Assembly: GCA_017472695.1 (NCBI GenBank)
Contig: JAFUOQ010000022.1
Span: 1-64,000, forward strand
Reading direction: 5' to 3'
Source of the DNA: Clostridia bacterium
GTDB lineage: Bacteria; Bacillota; Clostridia; Oscillospirales; CAG-272
DNA length: 64,000 nt
Part shown: positions 23,388 to 31,731 of the stretch, piece after piece
Layout: each line of letters opens with the position of its first letter
How positions within the stretch are numbered: position 1 is the stretch's first letter
Translations under genes and position numbers: made by a program
Notes under the pieces: generated by a model
Database searches by the model: none
What the model was told of the DNA's origin: nothing
Seen by the model: only the letters and a program-made list of their open reading frames with translations

Positions 23388-23891
23388 TTGTTTACTAGGT
23401 ATAAGGGAATAGATATCCCACAAAATTATAGTGGTAGTCGGTTTAAAAGCGAGCCACCAAAAACGGAAATGAAAACACACAAGCCCACCTCTGTTTACAC
23501 TCCTACCAAAACATCGATTTCTCCAACCTTTGAAAGGGCTGTGTCACAAGGCTATCAAGAAGCTTTTGAAAGCATTACTGACGAAGAAATTAGCGACAAT
23601 GTGTCTGATTTTAACGATATTAGCGAGGAGAATTATTGTCTTGAGAATGAATATATTGAGAATAAGCCCGAAAGCCAAGAAAATGCCGAAGAATTTACAG
23701 AGGAATGTGCACCTCCTCAAAAAAAGTGTGGCATTTTTGATGAATTAAGCCCTTTTATTGATAGCTTTTTTAAAAATATAAGCTCCGAGGACTTGCTTCT
23801 GCTTTCTCTTGTCATACTTCTCTTTAGTGAGGGAAACGAAGAATCAAATGATTTGATTATACCTCTTCTATGCTTATTTCTTTACCATTAA
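23388..23891 (+). CDS. Hypothetical acidic protein with hydrophobic C-terminus, third gene of the cluster
   Basis: Not recognised. The 167-residue protein starts at TTG (GAGGCG upstream). Residues 1-60 are basic and proline-rich, 60-115 strongly acidic, and the end carries FDELSPFIDSFF, then SSEDLLLLSLVILLFSEG and DLIIPLLCLFLYH, two short hydrophobic stretches split by an acidic turn. Such leucine-rich ends occur in uncharacterised clostridial sporulation proteins (my recollection, not checked). Its last 35 bases overlap the convergent gene on the other strand. Confidence 0.65.
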   Translation: MFTRYKGIDIPQNYSGSRFKSEPPKTEMKTHKPTSVYTPTKTSISPTFERAVSQGYQEAFESITDEEISDNVSDFNDISEENYCLENEYIENKPESQENAEEFTEECAPPQKKCGIFDELSPFIDSFFKNISSEDLLLLSLVILLFSEGNEESNDLIIPLLCLFLYH

Positions 23892-24687
23892 ATATATCCA
23901 TATATTTTGAAAAGAAGCTTTCCTCATCGGATTCCTTACTATAAAGCTTGATTTCTTCTTTTTCTACTTCACAAAACTCATATTTTAAAACATACTTATT
24001 ATCATTTAGCTTAAATGTATTCACTATATTATTGTTCTTGCAAAGCATATCAATATATAAAAACTTGGTTTCATTTTCTGGAGCTTTTACTACTTCTGCT
24101 CTGTTCTTTAAGTCAGGGCTATTCTTGACGCGCATTTCTATTTTTAGTGTAAGATATGCATCATTTTTCTCCAGGCTTATTTTTATTGGCATCTTAAAAT
24201 TAATGCTATTCAAAAATGACATTGTGGCAATTATTATCGTGTAAAGATAGTAAATATAGACACGGTGTCGACTATTTCTAGGAGAATGTATATGTATTCC
24301 CTTATATGCATATCTTACGTCATTTTTAAATCTATCCTTTATTTCGGTCAAAAGGTCATCACATTTTATTTCTCTTATATCACACTTCTCATTTACCTCA
24401 TAAAAGGTTGCTAGCATATTTCTATCCATCTCTAATTCAATGTTTGTTCTTTTGAAAGCCGACTCACTTATCATTCGCAAGTCTTTGCCACATTCATTAT
24501 ATATAATTCTTATTTCATCACAACCGTTTGTTCTTTCTATCGCTACTGTTGAAATGTGTGTCGATTTCCTATATTTTGGTATTGATGTAAATGGAGAGGC
24601 TATCATTTTGTTAGAATTTTCTTTCATTGTATGACCATACATACGACTGACTTTTTCGTTTTTATTGTTTTGTCTTATTATTTTCAT
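23857..24687 (-). CDS. Hypothetical protein, possibly a degenerate GHKL/histidine-kinase-like protein
   Basis: Not firmly recognised. The 276-residue cytoplasmic protein ends with a pattern that recalls a histidine kinase ATPase domain without its nucleotide-binding boxes: IYYLYTIIIATMSFLNSINF in the place of the N box, KISLEKNDAYLTLKIEM in the place of the following strands, and TKFLYIDMLCKNNN in the place of the LGLxIVKxIVExHGG helix. No phosphoacceptor H box, G1 or G2 box is seen. AAGGAAGG precedes the ATG. It converges on and overlaps the third small-protein gene and lies back to back with hprK. Confidence 0.6.
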   Translation of the reverse strand: MKIIRQNNKNEKVSRMYGHTMKENSNKMIASPFTSIPKYRKSTHISTVAIERTNGCDEIRIIYNECGKDLRMISESAFKRTNIELEMDRNMLATFYEVNEKCDIREIKCDDLLTEIKDRFKNDVRYAYKGIHIHSPRNSRHRVYIYYLYTIIIATMSFLNSINFKMPIKISLEKNDAYLTLKIEMRVKNSPDLKNRAEVVKAPENETKFLYIDMLCKNNNIVNTFKLNDNKYVLKYEFCEVEKEEIKLYSKESDEESFFSKYMDIFNGKEISIEEV

Positions 24688-24706
24688 CTCATTTTTCCTT
24701 CCTTAC

Positions 24707-24735
24707 TTGTTTTTTTATTTTATCTGTGGTAAAAT
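24707..24735 (+). promoter_or_regulatory. Sigma-A promoter of hprK
   Basis: TTGTTT (24707-24712), 17-base spacer, TAAAAT (24730-24735), about 30 bases upstream of the chosen ATG. Confidence 0.5.
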
Positions 24736-24764
24736 TATTTTATCATATGAATGGAGGGGTAAAT

Positions 24765-25703
24765 ATGGATACTGCTGTAACCCAAAGAACCGTTTTACTT
24801 TCAAAAATAATTAGGGATTTTAATCTTGAAACTATATATGCACCTGAAAACATTGAGGAAATAATGCTAACTCGCGCAGAAATTCACCGTCCTGGTCTTC
24901 CCTTGACAGGCTTCTTTGATTATTTTGATCCCTTACGAATGCAAATTATTGGTCTTTCCGAATCAATATATCTTGAAAAGCTAGATCCACAGGTTCGCCG
25001 ACAAAGAATCTATGATTTTATGGAAAGGCGTCCTGTTTGTATTGTTATAGCTAGGGATATTGAGCCATTTGCAGAAATGCTTGATTTAGCAAAGAAATTT
25101 GGTATTCCACTTCTCAAAACAAAAATATCGACCAACAGCTTTGTTTCTAATATTATATCAACATTAAATGTAGAGCTTGCTCCTACTATCACTCGTCACG
25201 GAGTTTTGGTAGAGGTTTATGGCGAGGGTGTTCTTATTCTAGGGGATAGTGGTATTGGTAAAAGCGAAACTGCTATTGAGCTTATAAAAAGAGGTCACCG
25301 TCTAATTGCTGACGATGCTGTTGAGATAAGCAAGGTTTCTGAAAAGACCTTAGTTGGTCGAGCTCCTGCAATTATCAGACACTATTCAGAGCTACGTGGT
25401 ATTGGCTTGATTGACGTACGCCGTATATTTGGTATGGGTGCTGTTAAGGAAAGTGAAAAAATTCAGCTTGTTATCAACCTTGAGCGTTGGATAGATGGTA
25501 AGGCATATGATAGAATGGGTCTTGAAACCGAGAAAATGAGCATACTTGGAATAGAAATTCCAGCTATTACAATTCCTGTAAGCCCAGGTAGAAACCTCTC
25601 TGTTGTTCTTGAAATCGCAGCAATGAATTCACGTCTTAAAAGAATGGGCTACAACACCGCAGAGGAATTCAACAAGCGACTTGAAAAATTATATAAGCAT
25701 TAA
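24765..25703 (+). CDS. hprK: HPr kinase/phosphorylase
   Basis: Bifunctional enzyme that phosphorylates HPr on Ser46 with ATP or pyrophosphate and removes the phosphate, setting carbon catabolite repression in Firmicutes. From ATG 24765 (GGAGG upstream) it is 312 residues, normal for the family. The N-terminal domain covers about 1-130; the kinase domain has the catalytic HGVLVEVYGEGVLI (His145), Walker A GDSGIGKS (160-167), the DDAVEI metal site and the HprK signature ELRGIGLIDVRRIFG. It is a single-gene unit. Many Firmicutes have lgt next to hprK; that is not so here. Confidence 0.95.
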   Translation: MDTAVTQRTVLLSKIIRDFNLETIYAPENIEEIMLTRAEIHRPGLPLTGFFDYFDPLRMQIIGLSESIYLEKLDPQVRRQRIYDFMERRPVCIVIARDIEPFAEMLDLAKKFGIPLLKTKISTNSFVSNIISTLNVELAPTITRHGVLVEVYGEGVLILGDSGIGKSETAIELIKRGHRLIADDAVEISKVSEKTLVGRAPAIIRHYSELRGIGLIDVRRIFGMGAVKESEKIQLVINLERWIDGKAYDRMGLETEKMSILGIEIPAITIPVSPGRNLSVVLEIAAMNSRLKRMGYNTAEEFNKRLEKLYKH

Positions 25704-25708
25704 TATAA

Positions 25709-25736
25709 AAAAGAGTGTTGCAATCAACACTCTTTT
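25709..25736. terminator. Terminator between hprK and the XRE gene
   Basis: AAAAGAGTGTTG-CAAT-CAACACTCTTTT, a 12-base-pair stem with T tails on both strands. Confidence 0.85.
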
Positions 25737-25959
25737 ATTTTTCTGGTGGAATAAATTTCAAAAGCTCCGAAATGTCACACTCTAAAACAGTACAAATTCT
25801 TGCCAAAACATCAGTGTCTAATCTTGTTATTTTATTATTGCAATAATTGTTTATTTGCGAACGTTCCATTTCAGCTTTGTGGCTAAACTTGTTTTTGCTA
25901 AGACCGCGCTCCTCCAAGAGCTCTTTTAATTTAATTTTAATAGTTCCGTATGTTTCCAT
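25735..25959 (-). CDS. Small XRE-family transcriptional regulator
   Basis: DNA-binding protein of 74 residues made of one Cro/C1-type helix-turn-helix (about 8-65): LKELLEERGLSKNKFSHKAEMERSQINNYCNNKITRLDTDVLARI. It has no other domain. GAGGAG precedes the ATG. Three copies of ACGGAACT lie in and just upstream of the gene, which suggests that it represses itself. It is a single gene; no target operon is apparent besides its own promoter region. Confidence 0.88.
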   Translation of the reverse strand: METYGTIKIKLKELLEERGLSKNKFSHKAEMERSQINNYCNNKITRLDTDVLARICTVLECDISELLKFIPPEK

Positions 25960-26038
25960 AACTCCTCACCAACTATATTGTTTAATAAGTATAGTATAAA
26001 GAAGTTCCGTTAAAAATATAAGTTCTTATTAGTTCCGT
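25942..26038. promoter_or_regulatory. Repeated AGTTCCGT operator-like sites
   Basis: Exact AGTTCCGT occurs at 25942-25949 (inside the first codons of the XRE gene), 26003-26010 and 26031-26038, with a partial copy AGTTCTTA at 26021. All point the same way. On the minus strand they surround a possible minus-10 (TATACT near 25990), placing them at the XRE promoter. Confidence 0.5.
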
Positions 26039-26058
26039 GTTACTTGTTATACAACAGA

Positions 26059-26088
26059 AAAAAATGCCAACTATGGTTGGCATTTTTT
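26059..26088 (-). terminator. Terminator of the alpha-galactosidase gene
   Basis: AAAAAATGCCAA pairs with TTGGCATTTTTT across a 6-base loop, with a T tail on the minus strand; it includes part of the stop codon. Confidence 0.85.
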
Positions 26089-28270
26089 ATGCTAGAGTAA
26101 TGTGGTAGAGTCGCGATGCATATGACAAGTGGTCATATTCTAGCCAAAAGCCTATATTCATTAAAGCAGAGCCGAGATATGTCTCTTCGGAACCATTTAT
26201 ACGATACATTTTATTTTGGTCTAATCCTTTAACCTTTAATAGCTCTGGTTGAACTGTGCATTTTGAGTCGTATGCTACTGTGCACACAAGTGCCTCACTC
26301 TTATCCTCGCTTACTACCTCCCACGCACAATAACGACTTTCGTCAGGGGTATAAGGAGATAAAAGTCTATAATAATCACCATATTGAATAAGGTCATAAT
26401 ACTCTTTAAATTCAGCAATTTGGCGTTTAATTTCAGCCTTTTCCTCATCTGTCATTTTGGTGATATCAAGCTCTAGTCCATAAGTGCCAAAATATGCCAC
26501 ATTTCCTCTTGTATTGAGTGGTGTCACTCTTGCATTTCCGTGGTTTGGGCAAACTGAAACGTGTGCGCCCATAGCTCTTACAGGATATGCAAATGAGGTG
26601 CCATATTGAATTTTTAGTCTATCAATAGCATCAGTGTTATCGCTTGTCCACGCCTGTGGCATATAATAAAGCATACCGAGGTCGAAGCGACCGCCACCAC
26701 CTGAACAGCTTTCAAAGAGGATATTTGGGAAGTTAGAGGTAAGTCTTTCAAGAAGCTCATAAACGCCTAGCATATATCTATGATATATTTCTCCTTGGCG
26801 TTCCTTTGGTAAAGCCGCACTATAAATGTCTGTTAGGTGTCTATTAAAATCCCACTTAACATAGGTAATATTTGCGCTATTTAAAACCTCTACCATTTGG
26901 TCGTATATATTGTCGCGCACTTCTTTTCTTGTCATATCAAGAACAAATTGGTGGCGAGAAAGCTGTGGGTCACGATTTGGAATTGCAAGGCGATAATCCG
27001 GATGTGCCTTAAATAGCTCACTATCCTCGGAAATACACTCTGGCTCAAACCATATGCCAAACTGCAATCCCTCTGCGTTTATCCTTTTAACAAGATTATC
27101 AAGGCTACCCTGTAGCTTTTCCTCGTTAACAAACCAATCGCCTAGCGAGGACCTATCGTCATCTCTATGTCCAAACCAACCATCATCCATTACAAAAAGC
27201 TCAACACCAAGCTTCCCGGCATCCTTTGCCATAGCAACAAGCTTGTCAGCATTGAAATCAAAGTAGGTTCCCTCCCAGTTGTTAATAAGAACAGGGCGAC
27301 GAGCGTTTTTATATTTACCACGACAAAGGTTATTTCTTATTGCCTTATGGTAATTATTTGAAAGCTTGGCAAAGCCCTCGTTACTATAAACCATGGCAAC
27401 CTCTGGTGTTTCAAAGGTTTCGTTTGGAGCTACTGTATATTCAAAGCCTTCAGGATTAATTCCAGCTACTACTCTTGTTGTCTCGTGCTGATCCTTTTCG
27501 GCACAGATTACAAAGTTTCCACTATATACAAGACCTATACCATATGCACTACCAAATTCCTCTGTTGCGCTCTTATCACAAACTATAACAAATGGGTTTT
27601 GTGTATGGCTTGACGCACCACGAACACTTGATACAGTTGATGTAAGATGTGTTATCCTTGTTCTTTCAAGCAATCTCTCACGCATATGTGCACCATAAAA
27701 ATGAAGCATATCGTATGTGCCACCTTGCAGGTCAAGTGTAACAGAAAGTGCCTTATTTAGTTTGATTTCGCTATTTGTCTTGTTCTCTATAACTAAAGCT
27801 CTTGTAATTAAGTCATTTTCCTCAAAAACACCATAATACATATGGAAGTAAATATCATATGCCTTATCCTTGAGGGTTATTACAAGTGTTTCGCCCTCAT
27901 CACCATAAAATGCAGGCATACCCTTAATTTGATATTTGCCCTTTAGTATTTTATAGCTGTGGTAAACAGGCTCTGCTCCTGTTGTGCCATCGTGATTTAC
28001 AAGAGCAAGTGCACTTAATCTAAAATCGCCTACGCCAAAGACGGAAAGCTCTTCACTAGTATGGTTGTGAGAATAGCCTTTACCTCTTGGATTTGAGGAG
28101 AATGCTGCATTCCAATTTGGTTTATGAGATGCGTATGAAAGGTCGCACTCTCCCACCCTTGCACCATAATATGAATGAAATAAAACGCCATCCTCATTTA
28201 CATACATTTGGTATGTAGTGTTTTGTGTGTTGAGAGTAAATATTTTTTCCTTGTTTACTATAATTGCCAT
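26087..28270 (-). CDS. Alpha-galactosidase, glycoside hydrolase family 36
   Basis: Cytoplasmic retaining alpha-galactosidase acting on raffinose-family sugars or melibiose. The 727-residue length is normal for GH36. An N-terminal beta-supersandwich (about 1-315) precedes the TIM barrel with LFVMDDGWFGHRDDD (about 358-372). The nucleophile is Asp474 in VKWDFNR and the acid/base is Asp544 in WTSDNTD, which match the known positions of Geobacillus AgaA with a constant offset of 4. The sugar-binding ESCSGGGGRFD motif is present. No signal peptide is seen, so substrates must be imported. It lies downstream of a sugar-binding lipoprotein on the same strand, but each has its own terminator. Confidence 0.95.
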   Translation of the reverse strand: MAIIVNKEKIFTLNTQNTTYQMYVNEDGVLFHSYYGARVGECDLSYASHKPNWNAAFSSNPRGKGYSHNHTSEELSVFGVGDFRLSALALVNHDGTTGAEPVYHSYKILKGKYQIKGMPAFYGDEGETLVITLKDKAYDIYFHMYYGVFEENDLITRALVIENKTNSEIKLNKALSVTLDLQGGTYDMLHFYGAHMRERLLERTRITHLTSTVSSVRGASSHTQNPFVIVCDKSATEEFGSAYGIGLVYSGNFVICAEKDQHETTRVVAGINPEGFEYTVAPNETFETPEVAMVYSNEGFAKLSNNYHKAIRNNLCRGKYKNARRPVLINNWEGTYFDFNADKLVAMAKDAGKLGVELFVMDDGWFGHRDDDRSSLGDWFVNEEKLQGSLDNLVKRINAEGLQFGIWFEPECISEDSELFKAHPDYRLAIPNRDPQLSRHQFVLDMTRKEVRDNIYDQMVEVLNSANITYVKWDFNRHLTDIYSAALPKERQGEIYHRYMLGVYELLERLTSNFPNILFESCSGGGGRFDLGMLYYMPQAWTSDNTDAIDRLKIQYGTSFAYPVRAMGAHVSVCPNHGNARVTPLNTRGNVAYFGTYGLELDITKMTDEEKAEIKRQIAEFKEYYDLIQYGDYYRLLSPYTPDESRYCAWEVVSEDKSEALVCTVAYDSKCTVQPELLKVKGLDQNKMYRINGSEETYLGSALMNIGFWLEYDHLSYASRLYHITLA

Positions 28271-28362
28271 GCTTACCTCATTTATATTGTATCATATATT
28301 TTAACACAATAAGTATAACATAAACAACTGCTATTTTCAACCAATATTATATTTAAATATAA

Positions 28363-28392
28363 AAAAGAGTGTCAACAAAGCAACACTCTTTT
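28363..28392 (-). terminator. Terminator of the binding-lipoprotein gene
   Basis: AAAAGAGTGT (28363-28372) pairs with ACACTCTTTT (28383-28392), with a T-rich tail on the minus strand. Confidence 0.75.
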
Positions 28393-28400
28393 AATTTTAA

Positions 28401-30161
28401 TTAGTCTTTATAGTTCTTTGCGTATGTATTCCAACCTGTCTTTGAGTCATTCAAGATCTTGTTTGCTGTAGGCATTGCCTCTGCATAAAGAGTCATAAAC
28501 GGTGAAGCAGTAGATGTGGAGTTAACTGTTGCGGTTTGAACAGAGTCTGTCATAAACTTGCTACCCATTGCCTCGTACATATAACCTTGGTCATAGCACA
28601 TGCCCGGGAAGACGTAGTCTGTGAGCATTCTCAAAGCATCCTCACGAGATGTATCACCATCATCGTAAAGCTTTAGCTCAAGTGTGTCGTAATAAGCATC
28701 CATTACATACTCTTGACCCGTCCATGAAAGAACGTCAAAGAAGTACTCGGACATTTCTCTGTCTGTTGTGCACTTTGGAATACACATAACTGTTGTCTGT
28801 GAAGCCAAAGGTGAGTAGTATGTTTCTTGATCCTCGTTAAGCATAGGCATTGGAAGAACGCCTACCTTGAAGTTATCGTTTTGTGCTGGGAAACCATCAA
28901 ATTTTTGTACAACCTCATGGTAGAATAGGAGCTTACCTTTTGTAAATGATTCACCTAATGCGTCGTATCCACCATCCCAAGAGGTTCTTGCCCAGTTGGA
29001 GGACTTAATGTTGGTGAGCTCAGCATACAATGAGCTTACAGCTTGGCTATTGTCGTTAAGGGAAATATAATATTCTTTATAGTTGGTGCCTGCAACAGTT
29101 CTTGTTGAAACCTGTTGAATACCACTTGATTGGAAGAAGCTCGAAAGTGCTGTTGAACCAAAGCCGTATGTATCAGTATCTTGGTAACCCACTTCACCAT
29201 TGTCATCCTTACCAATAAGTTGTGCCCATTTTGCAAGCTCGGAAATTGTCCATGTGCCATTTTCAACCTTGTTGTAAAGGTTAGGGAATGTCTTAATGCT
29301 CTCTGAAATAGCTTGGTTGTAGAAAACAACAGCAGTTGTTGTTTCATCAACAAAGCTAAAGTCACCTGCTACAAAGAAGGTGTGTCCATATACAGAGAAT
29401 GATTCTACAGCTGCTTGGTTGTAATAAGAAGCTGACAAATCAATATATTTGCTATTAGCAAGATCGTATACTGTATCTGCTGAAATTAGCGTTTGAGCTG
29501 TGTACATACGTGGAAGTGCTACATGGAATTTATCGTAGCCTGCCTCAAGACCACTTTGAAGCTCGCTTTGCATAACACCCTGGTTCTTTGCAGCGTGCCA
29601 TTTAAGTGTAACACCATATGTTGTTTGAATGAATTCTTGTCTTGCCCAAACAGCATCGTTAATTGTTTGACCATATTGTGTTGTGTTCAAATAGCCAGTA
29701 ACATAAAACTCCGGTTGTGACCAAGTGCCAGCTTCTGCTGCGCTTGGAGTACCATACCAAAGGTCTGCCAAAACATCAAGTGTCTTTCCGTCCCACTTCT
29801 TTGATGGGTTTTCTTTTGTGCTAACCTTTTCAGTAGAAGTGCTACCTGTACTTGTGTCAGTTTCTGTGTCTGATGTTGAAGGCGCTTCAGTTTCTGTGTC
29901 TGATGTTGAAGGTGCATCGGTTTCTGTGTCTGATTCTGAAGGTGCTTCAGTTTCTGTGTCAGAGCCTTGTGGCGCTTGAGTTTCTGTTTGCGTATCAGAC
30001 TGTTGAGGCGCTTGTGTCTCTGTTTCGGTATCGCTGCTAACTGGTGGCTTATTGCTACTTGTATTGGTGTCAGTATCGGTATCACGACCGCCACCGCAAG
30101 CAACAATGAAAGGAACTAACATTAAAACAGCGAGTAATAATGCGAAAATTTTCTTTTTCAT
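28401..30161 (-). CDS. Extracellular solute-binding lipoprotein (family 1), orphan
   Basis: Sugar-type ABC substrate-binding lipoprotein of 586 residues. The signal peptide ends in a lipobox with Cys22 (FIVACGGG). Residues about 25-110 are a repetitive linker of SDTETEAPS-like 10-residue units, which lifts the binding domain off the membrane. The domain from about 125 on begins WDGKTLDVLADLWYG and is longer than typical for family 1. No permease or ATPase gene lies nearby, so it must share a transporter encoded elsewhere or act in sensing. AGGAGG precedes the ATG and a strong promoter lies at 30201-30229. It precedes alpha-galactosidase, which hints at alpha-galactosides, but this is weak. 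Confidence 0.88.
   Translation of the reverse strand: MKKKIFALLLAVLMLVPFIVACGGGRDTDTDTNTSSNKPPVSSDTETETQAPQQSDTQTETQAPQGSDTETEAPSESDTETDAPSTSDTETEAPSTSDTETDTSTGSTSTEKVSTKENPSKKWDGKTLDVLADLWYGTPSAAEAGTWSQPEFYVTGYLNTTQYGQTINDAVWARQEFIQTTYGVTLKWHAAKNQGVMQSELQSGLEAGYDKFHVALPRMYTAQTLISADTVYDLANSKYIDLSASYYNQAAVESFSVYGHTFFVAGDFSFVDETTTAVVFYNQAISESIKTFPNLYNKVENGTWTISELAKWAQLIGKDDNGEVGYQDTDTYGFGSTALSSFFQSSGIQQVSTRTVAGTNYKEYYISLNDNSQAVSSLYAELTNIKSSNWARTSWDGGYDALGESFTKGKLLFYHEVVQKFDGFPAQNDNFKVGVLPMPMLNEDQETYYSPLASQTTVMCIPKCTTDREMSEYFFDVLSWTGQEYVMDAYYDTLELKLYDDGDTSREDALRMLTDYVFPGMCYDQGYMYEAMGSKFMTDSVQTATVNSTSTASPFMTLYAEAMPTANKILNDSKTGWNTYAKNYKD
29857..30030 (-). repeat. In-frame 30-base tandem repeats in the lipoprotein linker
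   Basis: About six units of roughly 30 bases (some 36), with shared TTTCTGTGTCTGATG on the plus strand, encode SDTETEAPST-like peptides. The first units are nearly identical and later ones diverged, as expected from slippage or unequal exchange. Confidence 0.85.
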
Positions 30162-30200
30162 TATTTACCTCCTATAAAAAATACATATTTCGCTGCGTAT

Positions 30201-30229
30201 ATTATACAATAACTTTGCACAAAAATCAA
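30201..30229 (-). promoter_or_regulatory. Sigma-A promoter of the binding-lipoprotein gene
   Basis: Minus strand TTGATT (30224-30229), 17-base spacer, TATAAT (30201-30206), about 40 bases before the ATG. Confidence 0.7.
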
Positions 30230-30305
30230 TATACTTACGCAATTTTTTTGTTATATATTAATAAAACATTAGTAATTTTATTGTTAATTTTCCAAAAAGC
30301 AACAA

Positions 30306-30330
30306 AAAGGTGCACCAGAGGTACACCTTT
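30306..30330 (-). terminator. Terminator of gdhA
   Basis: AAAGGTGCACC pairs with GGTACACCTTT (one mismatch) around a 3-base loop, followed by T-rich sequence on the minus strand. Confidence 0.7.
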
Positions 30331-30347
30331 CGTTTGTTTGTATTTTA

Positions 30348-31697
30348 TTAAACCACACCTTGTGCAAGCATAGCATCTGCTACCTTGATAAAGCCTGCAA
30401 TGTTAGCACCTGCAACGAGGTCGTCACCAAGGCCATATTGATTTGCTGCCTTGATTGAGTTTGTGAAGATGTTTTTCATAATGCCCTTAAGCTTTTCGTC
30501 AACCTCTTCAGCTGTCCAGCTATAACGCATTGAGTTTTGTGACATTTCAAGACCGGAAACTGCAACACCACCAGCATTAACCGCTTTAGATGGAGCAACA
30601 ACAACACCATTTGCCTTGAGATACGCAACAGCCTCATTTGTTGTAGGCATATTAGAAACCTCAACATAATATTTAACGCCGTTAGCAACGATTTGCTCCG
30701 CTTCCTTCATGCCAACCTCATTTTGAGTAGCACAAGGCATAAGTATATCAGCCTTTACATTCCAAGGCTTTTGACCTGCAAAGAATGGAACACCAAACTT
30801 GTCAGCATAGTCTTGAACTCTATTACGGCAGGAAGCACGCATTTCAAGCATAAAGTTGATTTTTTCTTCTGTGCAAATGCCATCCTCATCGTAGATGTAT
30901 CCGTCAGGACCAGAAATTGTAACAACCTTACCACCAAGCTCGTTAACCTTCTTAACTGTTCCCCAAGCAACATTACCGAAGCCAGAGATTGCAAATGTCT
31001 TGCCCTTGATTGTATCCTTAAAGTAGTCAAGCATATTTACTGTGTAGTAAACTGCACCGTAGCCTGTAGCCTCTGGACGAATGAGCGAACCACCATAGGG
31101 AATGCCCTTACCTGTTAAAACGCCTGTAAACTCGTTGCGGAGTCTCTTATATTGACCAAACATATAGCCAATCTCTCTTGCGCCAACACCAATATCTCCT
31201 GCTGGAACATCAAGGTCTGCACCGATGTGACGTGAAAGCTCTGTCATAAAGCTTTGGCAGAAGCGCATAACCTCTGCATCGCTCTTGCCTTGTGGGTCAA
31301 AGTCAGAACCACCCTTGCCACCGCCCATTGGGAGTGATGTCAAGCTGTTCTTAAATGTTTGCTCAAAGCCAAGGAACTTAATAATTCCCTCATAAACCGA
31401 TGGATGGAAGCGGAGACCGCCCTTATATGGACCGATTGCGCTATTGAATTGGATTCTAAATCCACGGTTAACTTGCACCTTACCATTGTCGTCAACCCAA
31501 GGAACTCTGAACTTGATAATTCTTTCGGGCTCAACCATTCTCTCAAGAACGCCACTTGTGATGTACTCAGGGCGCGCTTCAACAACAGGCTCAATTGACT
31601 CGAAAACCTCTTTTACAGTTTGGTGAAATTCGGGCTCATTTTGGTTTCTTTTGATTACTCTTTCCATGAGCTCGTTAAGATATTGATTTTTTAACAT
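30348..31697 (-). CDS. gdhA: Glutamate dehydrogenase, NADP-type
   Basis: Hexameric enzyme that interconverts 2-oxoglutarate plus ammonium and glutamate. Length 449 residues, as in the GdhA small-hexamer group. Visible are the substrate-binding RGFRIQFNSAIGPYKGGLRFHP, the active-site PMGGGKGGSDFDP with catalytic Lys, the DVPAGDIGVGAREIG segment and the Rossmann motif SGFGNVAWG. GGAGG precedes the ATG. It starts 34 bases after proS with no terminator between, so the two are probably cotranscribed. NADP preference is a family inference. Confidence 0.96.
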   Translation of the reverse strand: MLKNQYLNELMERVIKRNQNEPEFHQTVKEVFESIEPVVEARPEYITSGVLERMVEPERIIKFRVPWVDDNGKVQVNRGFRIQFNSAIGPYKGGLRFHPSVYEGIIKFLGFEQTFKNSLTSLPMGGGKGGSDFDPQGKSDAEVMRFCQSFMTELSRHIGADLDVPAGDIGVGAREIGYMFGQYKRLRNEFTGVLTGKGIPYGGSLIRPEATGYGAVYYTVNMLDYFKDTIKGKTFAISGFGNVAWGTVKKVNELGGKVVTISGPDGYIYDEDGICTEEKINFMLEMRASCRNRVQDYADKFGVPFFAGQKPWNVKADILMPCATQNEVGMKEAEQIVANGVKYYVEVSNMPTTNEAVAYLKANGVVVAPSKAVNAGGVAVSGLEMSQNSMRYSWTAEEVDEKLKGIMKNIFTNSIKAANQYGLGDDLVAGANIAGFIKVADAMLAQGVV

Positions 31698-31731
31698 AAT
31701 TGGTAAACCTCCAAATAAAATTCAATTAAAA

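Noticed and set aside
29857..30030. Regularly spaced repeats that might suggest a CRISPR array
   Set aside because: The units are contiguous, in frame, without unique spacers, and encode a Thr/Glu/Asp linker of a lipoprotein.
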